Shown here one piece after another: positions 36,807-47,199 of a stretch of DNA of 64,000 nt. Both the position numbers and the translations under genes were made by a program. The stretch spans positions 62,001 through 126,000 of the forward strand of contig NQMI01000019.1 of assembly GCA_002270565.1 (NCBI GenBank), written 5' to 3'. The stretch's first letter is position 1. Each line of letters opens with the position of its first letter. This DNA comes from Stenocarpella maydis. Its lineage: Eukaryota; Ascomycota; Sordariomycetes; Diaporthales; Diaporthaceae. The notes beneath the pieces are model-generated. The model was given only the letters and a program-made list of their open reading frames with translations. It made no database searches and was not told where the DNA came from.

Positions 36807-37278
36807 AATATNAGCAGCATAGTACTTAGTATGATAATTAACTAAATCTTTAACTATCTAGAGGTACCGAGAATACCAGTAGTAATCTATATGAACTCAT
36901 AATTACTATATAAATGCCTGGTAAAGCTTGATATAACTGATAAGAAGAGGCTAATGATTAATATTATATTGCTAAGAGAAGCATATAAGAGGAAGAAGAT
37001 ATTAGAAGTATAATGGATTAATGGGAAGGATAACTTAATAAATGCTTATATAAAGAAAGTCCCAAATGAAGCACTAGAGCGGCTAATCACAATAAACACC
37101 CTAAAGATTAGAGTTGAGGCATATATTGAGCGCCTGGATGGGAAGAAGTAGGTAGTCTGTATGAAAAGGGGGAGGAATTAGAGAGGGGGTCTGAATGTAT
37201 GAAGGATAGGCTGTAGAAAATAGGGGGTCTATATAGAAGAAAATGTTAAGGATCTGGATCCATATGGAAGTTGGAACT

Positions 37279-37465
37279 GAGCTGGAATGGAGCTGGAATT
37301 GAGCTGGAATGGAGCTAGAACTAAGATGGAATTAAGATGGAACTAAGCTAAAATGGAGCTAGAATTAAGACAGAATTAAGCTAGAATTAAGATAAAATTA
37401 AGCTGGAATAAAGCTAGAATTAAGCTAGAACTAAGCTGGAATAGAGCTAGAACTAAGCTAGAATT
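37279..37465 (+). repeat. 11-bp minisatellite, copy 2
   Basis: The same array of 11-bp units as at 36620-36806, displaced by 659 bp and apparently identical unit for unit. Identity across a fast-mutating array suggests a very recent duplication, conversion, or assembly duplication. Confidence 0.8.
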
Positions 37466-38628
37466 AATATGGGTAGATAGATCTTAGATTTATATAAAGC
37501 TAGAAGTAAGCTAGACTAATGGATTTTTAACTTATATAAAGCTAAATAATACCTAAATAGAGGAGATAGGCCCTATATGGAGCTAGATATAACCTGGATA
37601 CCTAAGAATAGGACCTTAATAGATAAAGATAGGACTTAAATAAACCTTAATATGGCCTAAATATAGTAAGATAGGACTTAAATGAAGCTAGATAGGGTCT
37701 AAAAAGACCAAGATAAGCCTTAGATAAAGATAAATGAATCTAGAATATATAAAGATAAGCTATTAAGAACTTATACTAATACTTAGACTGTAATCTATAT
37801 CATTAAAAAGTAGTAAGAGGGGAGTTTAAATTTTATAATATATAGTATGAAAAGTATATTAAATAACTTAACCCTTTATTCTATTATATGGAATGCTAAC
37901 CTTCTGAAAATTACTATATAACCTAGAACTACCTACTTTATTATATGGCTAAAGGCATAAGGATTAATAATGGGCTCAGCCTCCTCTGCCTTAATCTCCT
38001 GCTTAATATCCTCTATAGTTATAGGATTCTAAGAGGACGCCTTACTATTATCGCCCGAACTACTACCCTACTAATTTCCACACCCTATATAACCAGCATC
38101 AGCCTTATACTTCTTATAGTAGGGATACTTCCAAGCTAGTAACTACTAGATACAGGTCATATAAGTACCCCCCTAAAAGCCTGGAATTTATATATAATCC
38201 TTGAATTTATAAGTCTTAGGTTTATATTTTAGGTATTTTTTGCTAACTCGCTTACCATGTAACTGGATCAGAATTGCATGGAAGTAGCTTAAATAATAAA
38301 AGAGGTAGGCAATAATATTAGCTCTAGATATATTAATATCCGCTAGAATACAAATATTATATAAGGGAAGGGTAGTAACTATATACTTAGCCTCCTATTA
38401 TATTTATATAAAGGTTAGAAATATAGTGAAGGAGGGGAAAGGGCTTATATGAATATTAATATAAAGGGTGGTAAGAAGAGTTTGATTTATAAAGTTATTG
38501 GTTAGGAGAGTTATAATGTAGCAGCTAGCAGTCGGGCTAGGCATAGAATTCAGGACGCCAAAGAGCAGCTCTAGTGGGTAAGTACTACCCATTAGTAGAG
38601 GAACCAAGGGTGCTGCTACAAGACTCGC

Positions 38629-38713
38629 AAGTCTAGGGTAACTCCTTACAACGAAGTCTAGGGTAACTCCTTGCACGGAGTACCAACGCCCTGCTGAGCG
38701 GTTCCGTTTAACA
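38629..38713 (-). repeat. LTR-like terminus, copy B (inverted)
   Basis: Reverse complement of the terminus at 34845: it reads TGTTAAACGGAACCGCTCAG from 38713 leftwards and holds two copies of the 19-bp unit. Together with copy A it bounds a 3.87-kb segment in inverted orientation, although that segment is crossed by two N joins. Confidence 0.6.
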
Positions 38714-40027
38714 ATTCCACTTAGTTAGTGCTAGGGATACTACTTAATTTATACTAGTTTAATGTTTCATCATTCTAATATTATTAATATTTTAGCCTTA
38801 AGTACCTTAGGGTATTATCTTAAGGCTTCCTCATTGAAAAGGTATATAGGACAATGATTTCTGAAATAGGCTATTTAATTAAGCTTAATATAAGTTTTAG
38901 GTTTACTTTTAGTGGTAAGGTTAGCTTGTTACTTCTTTAGTATCGGTTTTTAGTTATTTTCTTTTTATTATTATGGTTATATATAAAGTAGCCCCTCTTA
39001 CCATAATTATAATATTCAATATTCCTTTTATTCCTCCCTAGCTCTTATCAAGCTATATTAAGCTTTATAGGTTTTATATATTATTTTAAGAGTATAGTTC
39101 TAGACTAGTAGTATTGTTTAATATTAGCCTTATACTAAAGGTTGGTAGAGCTATTACCCTTGTTTTTTACATAATGCTTATATAATTAGTTATTAATTTT
39201 AATAGCTATCTTAATGTACTATAAGAGGTTGTTAAGTTAATCTTACTTAGGTAGTTTATCATTTATTTTATCTTTAACTTTATTATGAAATATAAAGATA
39301 TAGGTATTATTTATATAATTAGTTTATATATATTAAAGTAGCTCCCTTTTATTTAAGCTTTATAAATTCTTATTTAGCTTATTATTCCTTATTCAGATTT
39401 TGGAAGAGAGTCCTTAAGGTAGTTTTATAGTCTTTATAGGTACTAAAGATCTCTTAAGTTCTATATTTATATTATTTAAAGTCTTAAATTTTAAGTCGTC
39501 CTAAAGATAAAGTTTAAATTATATAAGAGCTTATTCCTTTAGGTAGAATACTATATACATAATCTGTTTTCTGCTAAATTAAATATTTAGTTTATTTAAC
39601 CATTAGTAGGTCTTAACCTGGGTTAGGTGGGCTTAGAGTTATCCTAGGGTTCCGTTATAGGATATAGGAGTGTTAAGCTTTATATACTCTTTTAACTAGA
39701 ATAGGTGTATTAATAATATTAGTAACTGCTTATAGGGTGTAGATGTTTTATTAGAGTGCTTTTATTCCTTTATTTTAATAAGTGTAATTATTTATGAAAG
39801 TATAAAGATAGTTTATTTTAGTAATCGTCTTTTAATACTCTTGGGAAGTAATAAATATGCATTTAGTGTTAGCTATTTCCCGCTGGAGACTGAGTTCAGG
39901 AGCGTTATTATTGCTGTTATTGCTAAATCTGGATATTATGAAAGTAAAGTTTGGGGTAATTATGTAAGTTATTGCTTAGGGTCTATATAAAACGTCCGAT
40001 CAAGAGCAGTTCAAAAGTGAGGATCAT

Positions 40028-40093
40028 AGCTGGTTCTTGAACATAAACCCGCTCACTAGGTTTATCAGCTAAGAACCAGCTGTGATTGTCACA
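40028..40093. repeat. imperfect palindrome, inverted copy of 29577
   Basis: AGCTGGTTCTT (40028-40038) pairs with AAGAACCAGCT (40071-40081), and ATAAACC pairs with GGTTTAT between them around an 8-9 nt loop. Its right arm extends to TGTCACA and matches, in reverse, the sequence at 29577. Confidence 0.5.
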
Positions 40094-42213
40094 TTTGCTT
40101 TAGGATTTAAATTCTATTTTATTTTTTAAGATTGATATTTATTAAAGAACTTTAGGATTATCTGACTTTATCCATCCTTAATAATAATAATGTTAATTAT
40201 CCTTTAATACTTAATAAATTCTGAAATGATTAAGTTTTATTAAATAAGATTTCTACTTGTTGGAATAACTTTATTATATTATAAGAAACAAGAAAAACGG
40301 TTTAATTACTTAGGATATCATGATATTATAGTAAAACTACCTTAATAAGTATTGATTAATTTATATATATATATAATCGAATTATTAGTTTATAATAAAC
40401 CATAATTTTAAAGGTAAAGTTGATAATATTTAATATAAAGTATATATTTTCTATTACGTGCTAACTTATATAAACTCTGTTATGGCCTTATTAATTAATT
40501 TAAGTTTACGAAATTAATTATAAATATTCTTTATCATTTTTTTAACCCTGAAAAGATCCTATAGGTAATATAATTTAATTAATATTACAAACTTAATTTA
40601 CTTATTAATATAATTTGAGTTTTAATTTAATATTATAAAGTTGAATAAAATATTTTAATATAATTCAAACGTAATATCATCATAAATATGCTGAACCTTT
40701 GATATAGTTTATTAATAAGCGGGTCATATTAGCAAATAAGTTATTTTTAGTCTTTCTGCAAAGTTTTAATAACCTTAATACCCCCCCCCAGGGCTAAATA
40801 ATTAATATATGTTGGCATTAATTAGTACTAACTATACTTAATTACTTATTTCTAATTAAATCTATTAATTTAAACTAGCTAATACGGCCATAATACTCAT
40901 CTAAATAATCTAATTAATCATAAAAAAGTATGTTTCATATTAATTAATATTGAATTTATTTTTAAACTTATAATACATTATAGACTGCCAATATATATAT
41001 ATTTCTATTAATATATACTGATTAAGCTAAATCTATCATAGTATTATTAGCATTTAATTCATTAAGTATTTCTTTCTTTTTCTTATTTATTTATATATTA
41101 TACCTAATCTTATTATACTTCCTATAGTACTATTTACTTAATTTACTGTACACTATCTTCTTAAAATTATTATTAATTTTAATAACTAGCTGCTTTCTTT
41201 TTTCCATTTTCTAAATTATCATTTAGAATTCCTTAATATTAAGTACCCCTTTAAACTATATTTAGCTCTTTCTAGCCTTTTAATATTTAATAAGTGTTAT
41301 ATTAGTCTTCTTCCAAATATAGTTTAATCCTTGCAAAGAATAAAAGTATTTAGTTTTACCTATATACTTTTTACCATTCAATTAATAGCTATTATAATTG
41401 ATATAAAAAAGCGCTTTTAATATATAAATATTCTATATTTAATAATACTTGATTATTTCATAACTTATTGAGTATTGAAAATATCAGAACTTTTTATTAT
41501 TAAAAATAGATAAAAATGAATGATAATATGGTTAAGTAAATATTAAGCTTAAAAAGAATGAGATTTAAGTCCTAAAGCGTAATTTAACTCCCTCTAATAT
41601 AACCGTAATATTATATATTATAAAAGAGTTATTATAAGCTAAATTAAATATAATAAAGAATTTAAACTTTATAATATAATGAATAAAAGCTTAAATAAAA
41701 ATATTAATTTCCCTAATATATATTTATTTTCAAACTGAGTATAATATAATATCTAATGATCGAACTATATAAGAAGCATATAATTATATATAAATAATAA
41801 TGAATTTATTTTCCTTATAATATTAATTAAATGTGGCTAGAATATGGCTTTCATCACTATTCATAATTAATATTTAATAGTTTATATCTCTTCTAAGTTT
41901 TACCTATTTATTAAAATATTAAATTCATTTTGAGCTAATGTTATTATTTATATATTTATTTAAAGTAAGCTTAATTACTTAAGAGCTAGAAAGACTTAAC
42001 TCTATAGTCTAACTTGAAAGATAATAAAAACCCTAAATAATAATAAATGGTAGAATATAGAAGCCTATTATATTAATATGCTTAATAATTATTACTTATT
42101 TTATATTATTAAGGTAAATACTTTTAGCGTCTTTATACTTCTTATAAAGCTCATTATATTACAATTATAAAGGTTGTTATTAATGATTTTATATGTAGCT
42201 ATTGTAATTCTTA

Positions 42214-42249
42214 NNNNNNNNNNNNNNNNNNNNNNNNNNNNNNNNNNNN
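42214..42249. other. assembly gap of 36 N
   Basis: A run of 36 N bases. True distance is unknown. Confidence 0.95.
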
Positions 42250-42372
42250 TTATATATTTTAACTATTGTATGTAGTACTAATAGCTATATAAACTGCTAG
42301 CCATTTATGCGATCTACTCCTATAGTTATTAAGAATTATACTAATCCTACTAATCTACCCTTATTAGTAAGA

Positions 42373-42386
42373 CCCTAACCCTAACC
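42373..42386. repeat. short telomere-like CCCTAA motif
   Basis: CCCTAACCCTAACC, two full telomere-type units plus a partial one, 120 bp after the assembly gap. It is too short to be a telomere and may be chance in AT-rich sequence. Confidence 0.3.
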
Positions 42387-43210
42387 TTAGTCTAGGTTCC
42401 GCTGCTAATTATGCACCTTAGTACCTATGGCGTTGCGTTATAATATCTAGTTCTAACTACTTAGGTTCTTGAATCTAGTTCCTAGATGCTAAATGTATTA
42501 CTTTATAACAAATGTTTTTAAAATAAAATAGTTACTTTTTAATTTAGAATAATTAAAATGATTTATATTAGATTATAGTTCAAGGATAAATTTAGTATTA
42601 TTTAATATAAAGTCCGGTTTTCTTATTAAACGTTAATAATTTCAAGCTAGTATTAAAGTATCGCTATCTTCTTTAAATTAACTATATTAATTAGTGCTAA
42701 CTTTAATTAAACTTATTGTATCTAGTAGGTACTATAGTTACTAAAGATTAAGAGGTTTACTAAAACTATCTATATATATAGTATGCATAGGTAATTAGTA
42801 AACAATATTATTAATATTTTATATTATAACGGTTTTTAATTTATGAAAACAAATTATTCTTGTTACGTGTAGTTATTGTAATATATATTATAATAAAATA
42901 TAAATTCTATATTCATGTTTTAATTCTATTCGACTTTTTACTTATTGTATGTATTAGTTTTATTAATATTTAATGAATATATTTAATACTCCTGTAGTGT
43001 GTTATCCCTGTCTAGCATTCTGTGCCAAGCACTAGGACAGACCACAGCTACCATTAAATAAGTTGATCTGCGGTTGCATTAAAATCTATTTGTTTGCTTC
43101 TTTTAACCCGTTTCTTAAATGTATCGTCCAGGTGATTCACGAGGCTAGTCCATCCAGCTAGTCACCTTCAAACCTCGAACTTCTCTCCAACAGCGCCATC
43201 GACTTTCTTA

Positions 43211-44275
43211 ATGACAATGGGCAGCGTTTCAGGGTTGAGTGAGGCGCAAAAGTACGAGATTGAGCACTATGGTGACCATCGTGTCGAGTATCCTGCGTCA
43301 CTGTGGGCGCTGTTTACCACATACCATCAAGGGCCATTGTTTTCAGCCCACGACCTTGGCGCAGGGTACGGAAATGGAATAGAAGGCTTCCTTCTGTTCT
43401 TGGAGGGAGGTGGTAGCGGCCTGACCCATGCCGTTCTTACGGAACCAAAGTGCTTTCTCCTCGAAGCAGCACGTGCCCGCCTTCCAAAGATGTTCCCCAA
43501 TACTATGTTTGGATATCGCAACGAGAGGGGTGAGGACCCTTGGGACAGACCTTTAGGTCTGGACAACGGGCAGCTTGACCTGGTCCTGTCGTGTGAAGCG
43601 ATTCATTGGACGGATTTGGTCACAACGCTCGTCAATATCAACGATAGTCTGAGACCTGGCGGCACATTCGGCGCCGTGCTCTATTCTCCTCTCCCGCAGA
43701 TTGTCGGAAATACCATTGCTACTGGTTCTCTACGACGTCTCGTCGAGAGCCATGTGGATCGACTGATCTCGGAGAGCTGGATGGATGAAGGTTGGAAACG
43801 TTGCATGGTGAGTAGTGCATTCGTCTTCAGCTGACTCGTGTTGTCATGTGCGCTTACGTATGTTGTCCTTCAGAGACAGTTATATTCTGGTCTGGCATGT
43901 CTCCCGCTGCTTAACGACCGGTGGGAGGACGTCAAACTCGTTGAGATCAACAACTCCGAGGGTTGGTGGTGCCCTTCTGCTTACAGATCTAAGGAGTGCC
44001 TTGAGAACCAAGTCGGTCCCGCAACCAAATCCCGCAGCGGGTCTGCTCCAACGGCAAACGGGATTCGTGAACGGATCATGGTCCCAGTCGATGCTAACTG
44101 GAGACGCACTGTTGCCTCACCCGAGTGGTTAAAGCAGATGTTACTGTCATTCAGGTTGGATTTCTCTGATTCTAGCTGGGCCTCAACTGAGTGGAGCTGT
44201 CTGGAACAAACGCTACAGGGCCAAGATATTCAGCTCGAATGGGCCGTGCATATCGTCCTGGCTAGGAAGAAATAG
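43211..44275 (+). CDS. class I SAM-dependent methyltransferase (Crg1 / trans-aconitate type)
   Basis: Exons 43211-43807 and 43874-44275 give 332 residues in frame. The N-terminus (SEAQKYEIEHYGDHRVEYPASL) and the SAM motif HDLGAGYGNG (about residue 47) are followed by the family-typical CEAIHWTD and the post-motif SLRPGGTFG. No signal or membrane segment is seen, so it is cytosolic. Fungal members methylate small acids or secondary metabolites. It lies beyond the AT-rich island but next to an HxxHC gene carrying the cluster-type motif in its promoter, so it may belong to the same pathway, perhaps as an O-methyltransferase. Substrate is unknown. Confidence 0.8.
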
Positions 44276-44787
44276 CAGACTTTGCTGCCATCCTGGAGGA
44301 CAATCTCGCTGGAGGATAGAGGGTATATGAGGTTGTCAGAGTCGTAAAGTTGACACGATAGGCACACTGATCAATTTACTCGGTACAAATACCTTTACAA
44401 GAGATTTTTTCTATTTCCAGTAAATACTCAAATTGGACACTTCACTGGAGGGTCGCGGGCATATAAAGCAGTCCATCTACAGTAAACGGCAGACGGCGGA
44501 GCAATCAATTAAGACATTATACCAACATATAATAATAGCTCCTTGATGGTAAACCAAAACCTCAATCAACAATAAGTACATGCCCGATCCTCATTTTGAG
44601 CCCTATCACCAAGATACGCATGTGATCCCCTCCTCTTCACAGGGGTAATATGGGTGCACCTGATACCAGTTAGCACACATGCATGTATTCGGTGTTTCAT
44701 AAAGGCATGGTACGTACAATTGGGGCATGTTCAGGAAACGGGGTTACATGTGTAGTAATATCATAAAAATCCGCAGGTGGGTTCTCC
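44276..44787. other. convergent intergenic region
   Basis: About 510 bp between two converging genes, of normal composition. No gene or repeat is recognised. Confidence 0.35.
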
Positions 44788-45540
44788 CTAGCCATAAATT
44801 TTGTATGTCAGTCTGCAGCTGCCAAGAGATGTAAGTTTGAAATGAAAAATAATCGTCACACACATTATGGCGTCCACCAGATAAGCTGTGCAATGCACCG
44901 TATGATTGTAGTTGAACGGCACGTCCCAACCTTTGGTGACCCAAAGGTGAGTTTGACGCAGTGCGTATTTACAGTGGATGATGTGTTCTCTTCTGGTGAG
45001 ATATGCCGACGTAAGAACAAGGTTGTCTGGTGGAATTGGGTATTTGCCTTCCTTGTCTAGGTAGCGAAGCCATGGCCCATGGTCTTCGAACTCACGGAGG
45101 ATAGCGAGATTTTCCTCGTCCTCTATATGCTCTTTCGGAAACCAATGGAAAGAGAGGCCATCGAACTCGCAACCTCGCGCCCGTGCGACGTCTGGTATTG
45201 CACCATTCGGGGCACATATGTAACCTGAAACATCGAGGCGGTGTCTTTGTTGCTGCAGGTACCAGATGACCACGCCAGTTGTGACAAACCAGAATAAAGT
45301 CACCGTGGCTGCAATCGTCTTCCAGGGGTGGCCTGGGGGTTTCATTGCTTTCAGCCCAGGAATTGTTGGCCGGCTGGTCTCAGCAAGAGCTGCAGAAACA
45401 CATTGCTGATCGTCTGTTTTCAGAGGCTGATACCCTTGCTCTGCCCTAATCTGCCGTCTCCCACCCATATTGTGGTGGGTTATATTGGGTATTTCTGGTG
45501 TAAATGGTTTTGAAAGGTTTCTTGCCAGTTCCTCAAGCAC
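44788..45540 (-). CDS. single-pass membrane protein with two HxxHC motifs, distal paralogue-like
   Basis: A 250-residue frame. A polar N-terminus is followed by one membrane segment at about 74-95. The lumenal part has GCEFDGLSFHWFP (about 123-135), HIIHC (about 186-190) and HTVHC (about 213-217), followed by LVDAIMC. This layout matches the protein at 21620-22348 and resembles the DUF3328 second motif. The last 20 residues or so lack similarity, and GTGTGTGACG just after the AIMC codons could be an intron donor, so the true 3' end may differ. A role alongside the cluster oxidases is inferred. Confidence 0.68.
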   Translation of the reverse strand: MLEELARNLSKPFTPEIPNITHHNMGGRRQIRAEQGYQPLKTDDQQCVSAALAETSRPTIPGLKAMKPPGHPWKTIAATVTLFWFVTTGVVIWYLQQQRHRLDVSGYICAPNGAIPDVARARGCEFDGLSFHWFPKEHIEDEENLAILREFEDHGPWLRYLDKEGKYPIPPDNLVLTSAYLTRREHIIHCKYALRQTHLWVTKGWDVPFNYNHTVHCTAYLVDAIMCVTIIFHFKLTSLGSCRLTYKIYG

Positions 45541-45782
45541 TGCACCAAGTTGTTTTCGCGTTATTGATTTCTTCCTGAACCAATGCCCTAATAGCTCAGC
45601 CGCTCACGAGCTACTTTAGATCATTTCAGAAAGCAGTGTTTCCTGTTCCGTCAGTGGGTGCGACCGTGTTTCGGCAAGACGGATTCAAAGGCAAGGGGAT
45701 AGAAACTTTAATTTTTAAGGTTCCCGCGGACCGCTGGAGCCTTAAAATAATTGTATGGCACGCGGCATGGTGCCAAGCTACA
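45541..45782 (-). promoter_or_regulatory. promoter with CGGACCG
   Basis: CGGACCG lies at 45727-45733, 187 bp upstream of the HxxHC gene start. It is the only copy of the motif noticed outside the 0-28 kb region. Confidence 0.4.
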
Positions 45783-46230
45783 AAGAGGTGTAAGTTTGCA
45801 CCCCTATCACATACTGACCCACACCACTAACTCAATGCATCTTAGTATTTAATATACCAACCTTTTGCCTTCTCGACAGCCCGAATGCGTGAAGGCATCG
45901 TCACAGCTGGTCTACCTAGTACATAATCCTCAAGTGAATGCCATGCCTCCTTTGCAACCTGGATAAGAAGGGCACAAGTTTCTCTTGCAGGGCTGCGCTC
46001 TAGATTGCTATCTTAATCGTGTTAAGGCCCCGTTCTGGGTGCAGCTTATGGATTTGATTTGGAGACCAGCCGATACTCCGTAGCTCGTATGTTCGGGCCC
46101 GATCTTAAGCTGGGCCGCAGGCCTTGCTAAGGGCTTCTGAACGTTTGAGATAAGATGTAAGGTGGCTACCTGTATTGAGTTAGTGGTGTGGGTTGGTACG
46201 TGACATGGTGCAAAACTTGTTGCACCTCTC
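45783..46230 (-). mobile_element. Tc1/mariner-type remnant with inverted ends
   Basis: The ends 45783-45839 and 46171-46230 are inverted copies of each other, sharing ACCCACACCACTAACTCAAT and AGAGGTG. On the minus strand the interior encodes the C-terminal tail typical of Tc1/mariner transposases (AWHSLEDYV, then MPSRIRAVEKAKGWYIKY). Only the C-terminal part of the transposase fits in 450 bp, so this is an internally deleted copy with no activity of its own. Confidence 0.6.
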
Positions 46231-46655
46231 TGTATCATCAGTCCACCCAGCTAGTAGCTGGTTCCCATGCGGTCATAGTTCACCCACCCAGCTTTTCGTT
46301 ATCGCCCACACAGCTTTTTTGGTTTGCCCCCCCAGGACAAGTAATTAAACGTGCAGCCTACTATAAATTCTTGTACCTCCCCTACTAAGTCCCTCTGCAT
46401 GCCCCCCTCCGCGTGCCCCTCCAAAGGGCCCTCCGCACTAGGTACCTAGAGGAAGGCCCTTTACTGGCCCTCTCTACGCCCCTCTAAAGGGCCCTCTATA
46501 TACCTAGAGGAAGGGCTTTAAAAAAGGGCATGCAAAGGTGAATACAGAGGGGCCCTCTGGAAGGGTATAGAGATGGCGCGTGGATAATTTTCCTATGGGC
46601 ATGTGGAGGGCCTTCCTCTGGGCGTATAAGGCTTAGCACTTGGTAGTATCTATAG

Positions 46656-46694
46656 GCGCAGACTCCCTACTCATTCCAGGTAGGGAGCCTGCGC
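46656..46694. repeat. hairpin with 15-bp arms
   Basis: GCGCAGACTCCCTAC and GTAGGGAGCCTGCGC pair at 14 of 15 positions around a 9-nt loop. Origin is unknown; it could be an element end or an RNA fold. Confidence 0.5.
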
Positions 46695-46748
46695 TAAATC
46701 ATGGGGGCTTAAGGAGGTCTATGTGTGATTGATAAAGGAAATATACGC

Positions 46749-46777
46749 GCGGCCAGGTCCTTTTAAGACCTGGCCGC
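46749..46777. repeat. perfect 11-bp hairpin
   Basis: GCGGCCAGGTC and GACCTGGCCGC pair perfectly around the loop CTTTTAA. It lies 55 bp after the previous hairpin. Confidence 0.5.
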
Positions 46778-47199
46778 TGAGACGAAGCTTCAAGCTACGT
46801 CACAATGGGCATATAACCTTCTGCTAGCTGAACACTGTATTCAAGCCAGCACTAGCCAGCCCAGCCAGGCCAATGAGCCGAACTTCTACAGAGCGCACTG
46901 ATTCATTAGGAGTTCTCATAGTTAACTTGTTTCATCTTTTTCTAAGGTGAAGACGTTCGAAACAGCTAGCTAGTAGCGTAATCAAGGTACATTGACGAGT
47001 CCTACCAAGGGAATAACGTGCTTTTACTCACTAAATACCCGCGGACCAACAGGTATCCCGCAGCAAGGCTCAGCAGATAGCCGATCCTGAATAGCCGCGT
47101 ACCCTGTTATCATTGTGAAGGTATATTTCTACATTCATGGGCAACCGCGTTGCTACCCGATTGTACCGTGGTTGCGGCGCGAGGGCTAAGATTTGTAAG

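Larger units (their letters stand above)
36153..37470 (+). repeat. 659-bp direct duplication across an N
   Basis: Sequence 36153-36811 is repeated at about 36812-37470 with an offset of 659 bp. The first half of the two copies differs by many transitions, while the last roughly 330 bp appear identical. A single N at 36812 marks the join, so the duplication may be two diverged element copies brought together by scaffolding. Confidence 0.75.
27720..43010. repeat. 15-kb AT-rich island of RIP-mutated transposon relics
   Basis: The composition switches sharply to AT-rich, with TA-rich sequence, stops in every frame and no intact gene. Recognisable relics lie inside it and are listed separately: a tRNA-like sequence, LTR-like ends, gag and reverse transcriptase remnants, a duplicated unit with a minisatellite, and assembly gaps. 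Stops at positions where family proteins have Gln fit C-to-T change at CpA. The island separates the main cluster from a methyltransferase and HxxHC pair at 43.2-45.5 kb. Confidence 0.85.

Noticed and set aside
37945..38139. Hydrophobic small protein in the AT-rich island
   Set aside because: The composition follows the AT-rich, Leu/Ile-biased background of RIP-mutated DNA and no family is recognised.
42373..42386. Telomere or chromosome end
   Set aside because: Only two full CCCTAA units, with genes continuing for more than 20 kb beyond.
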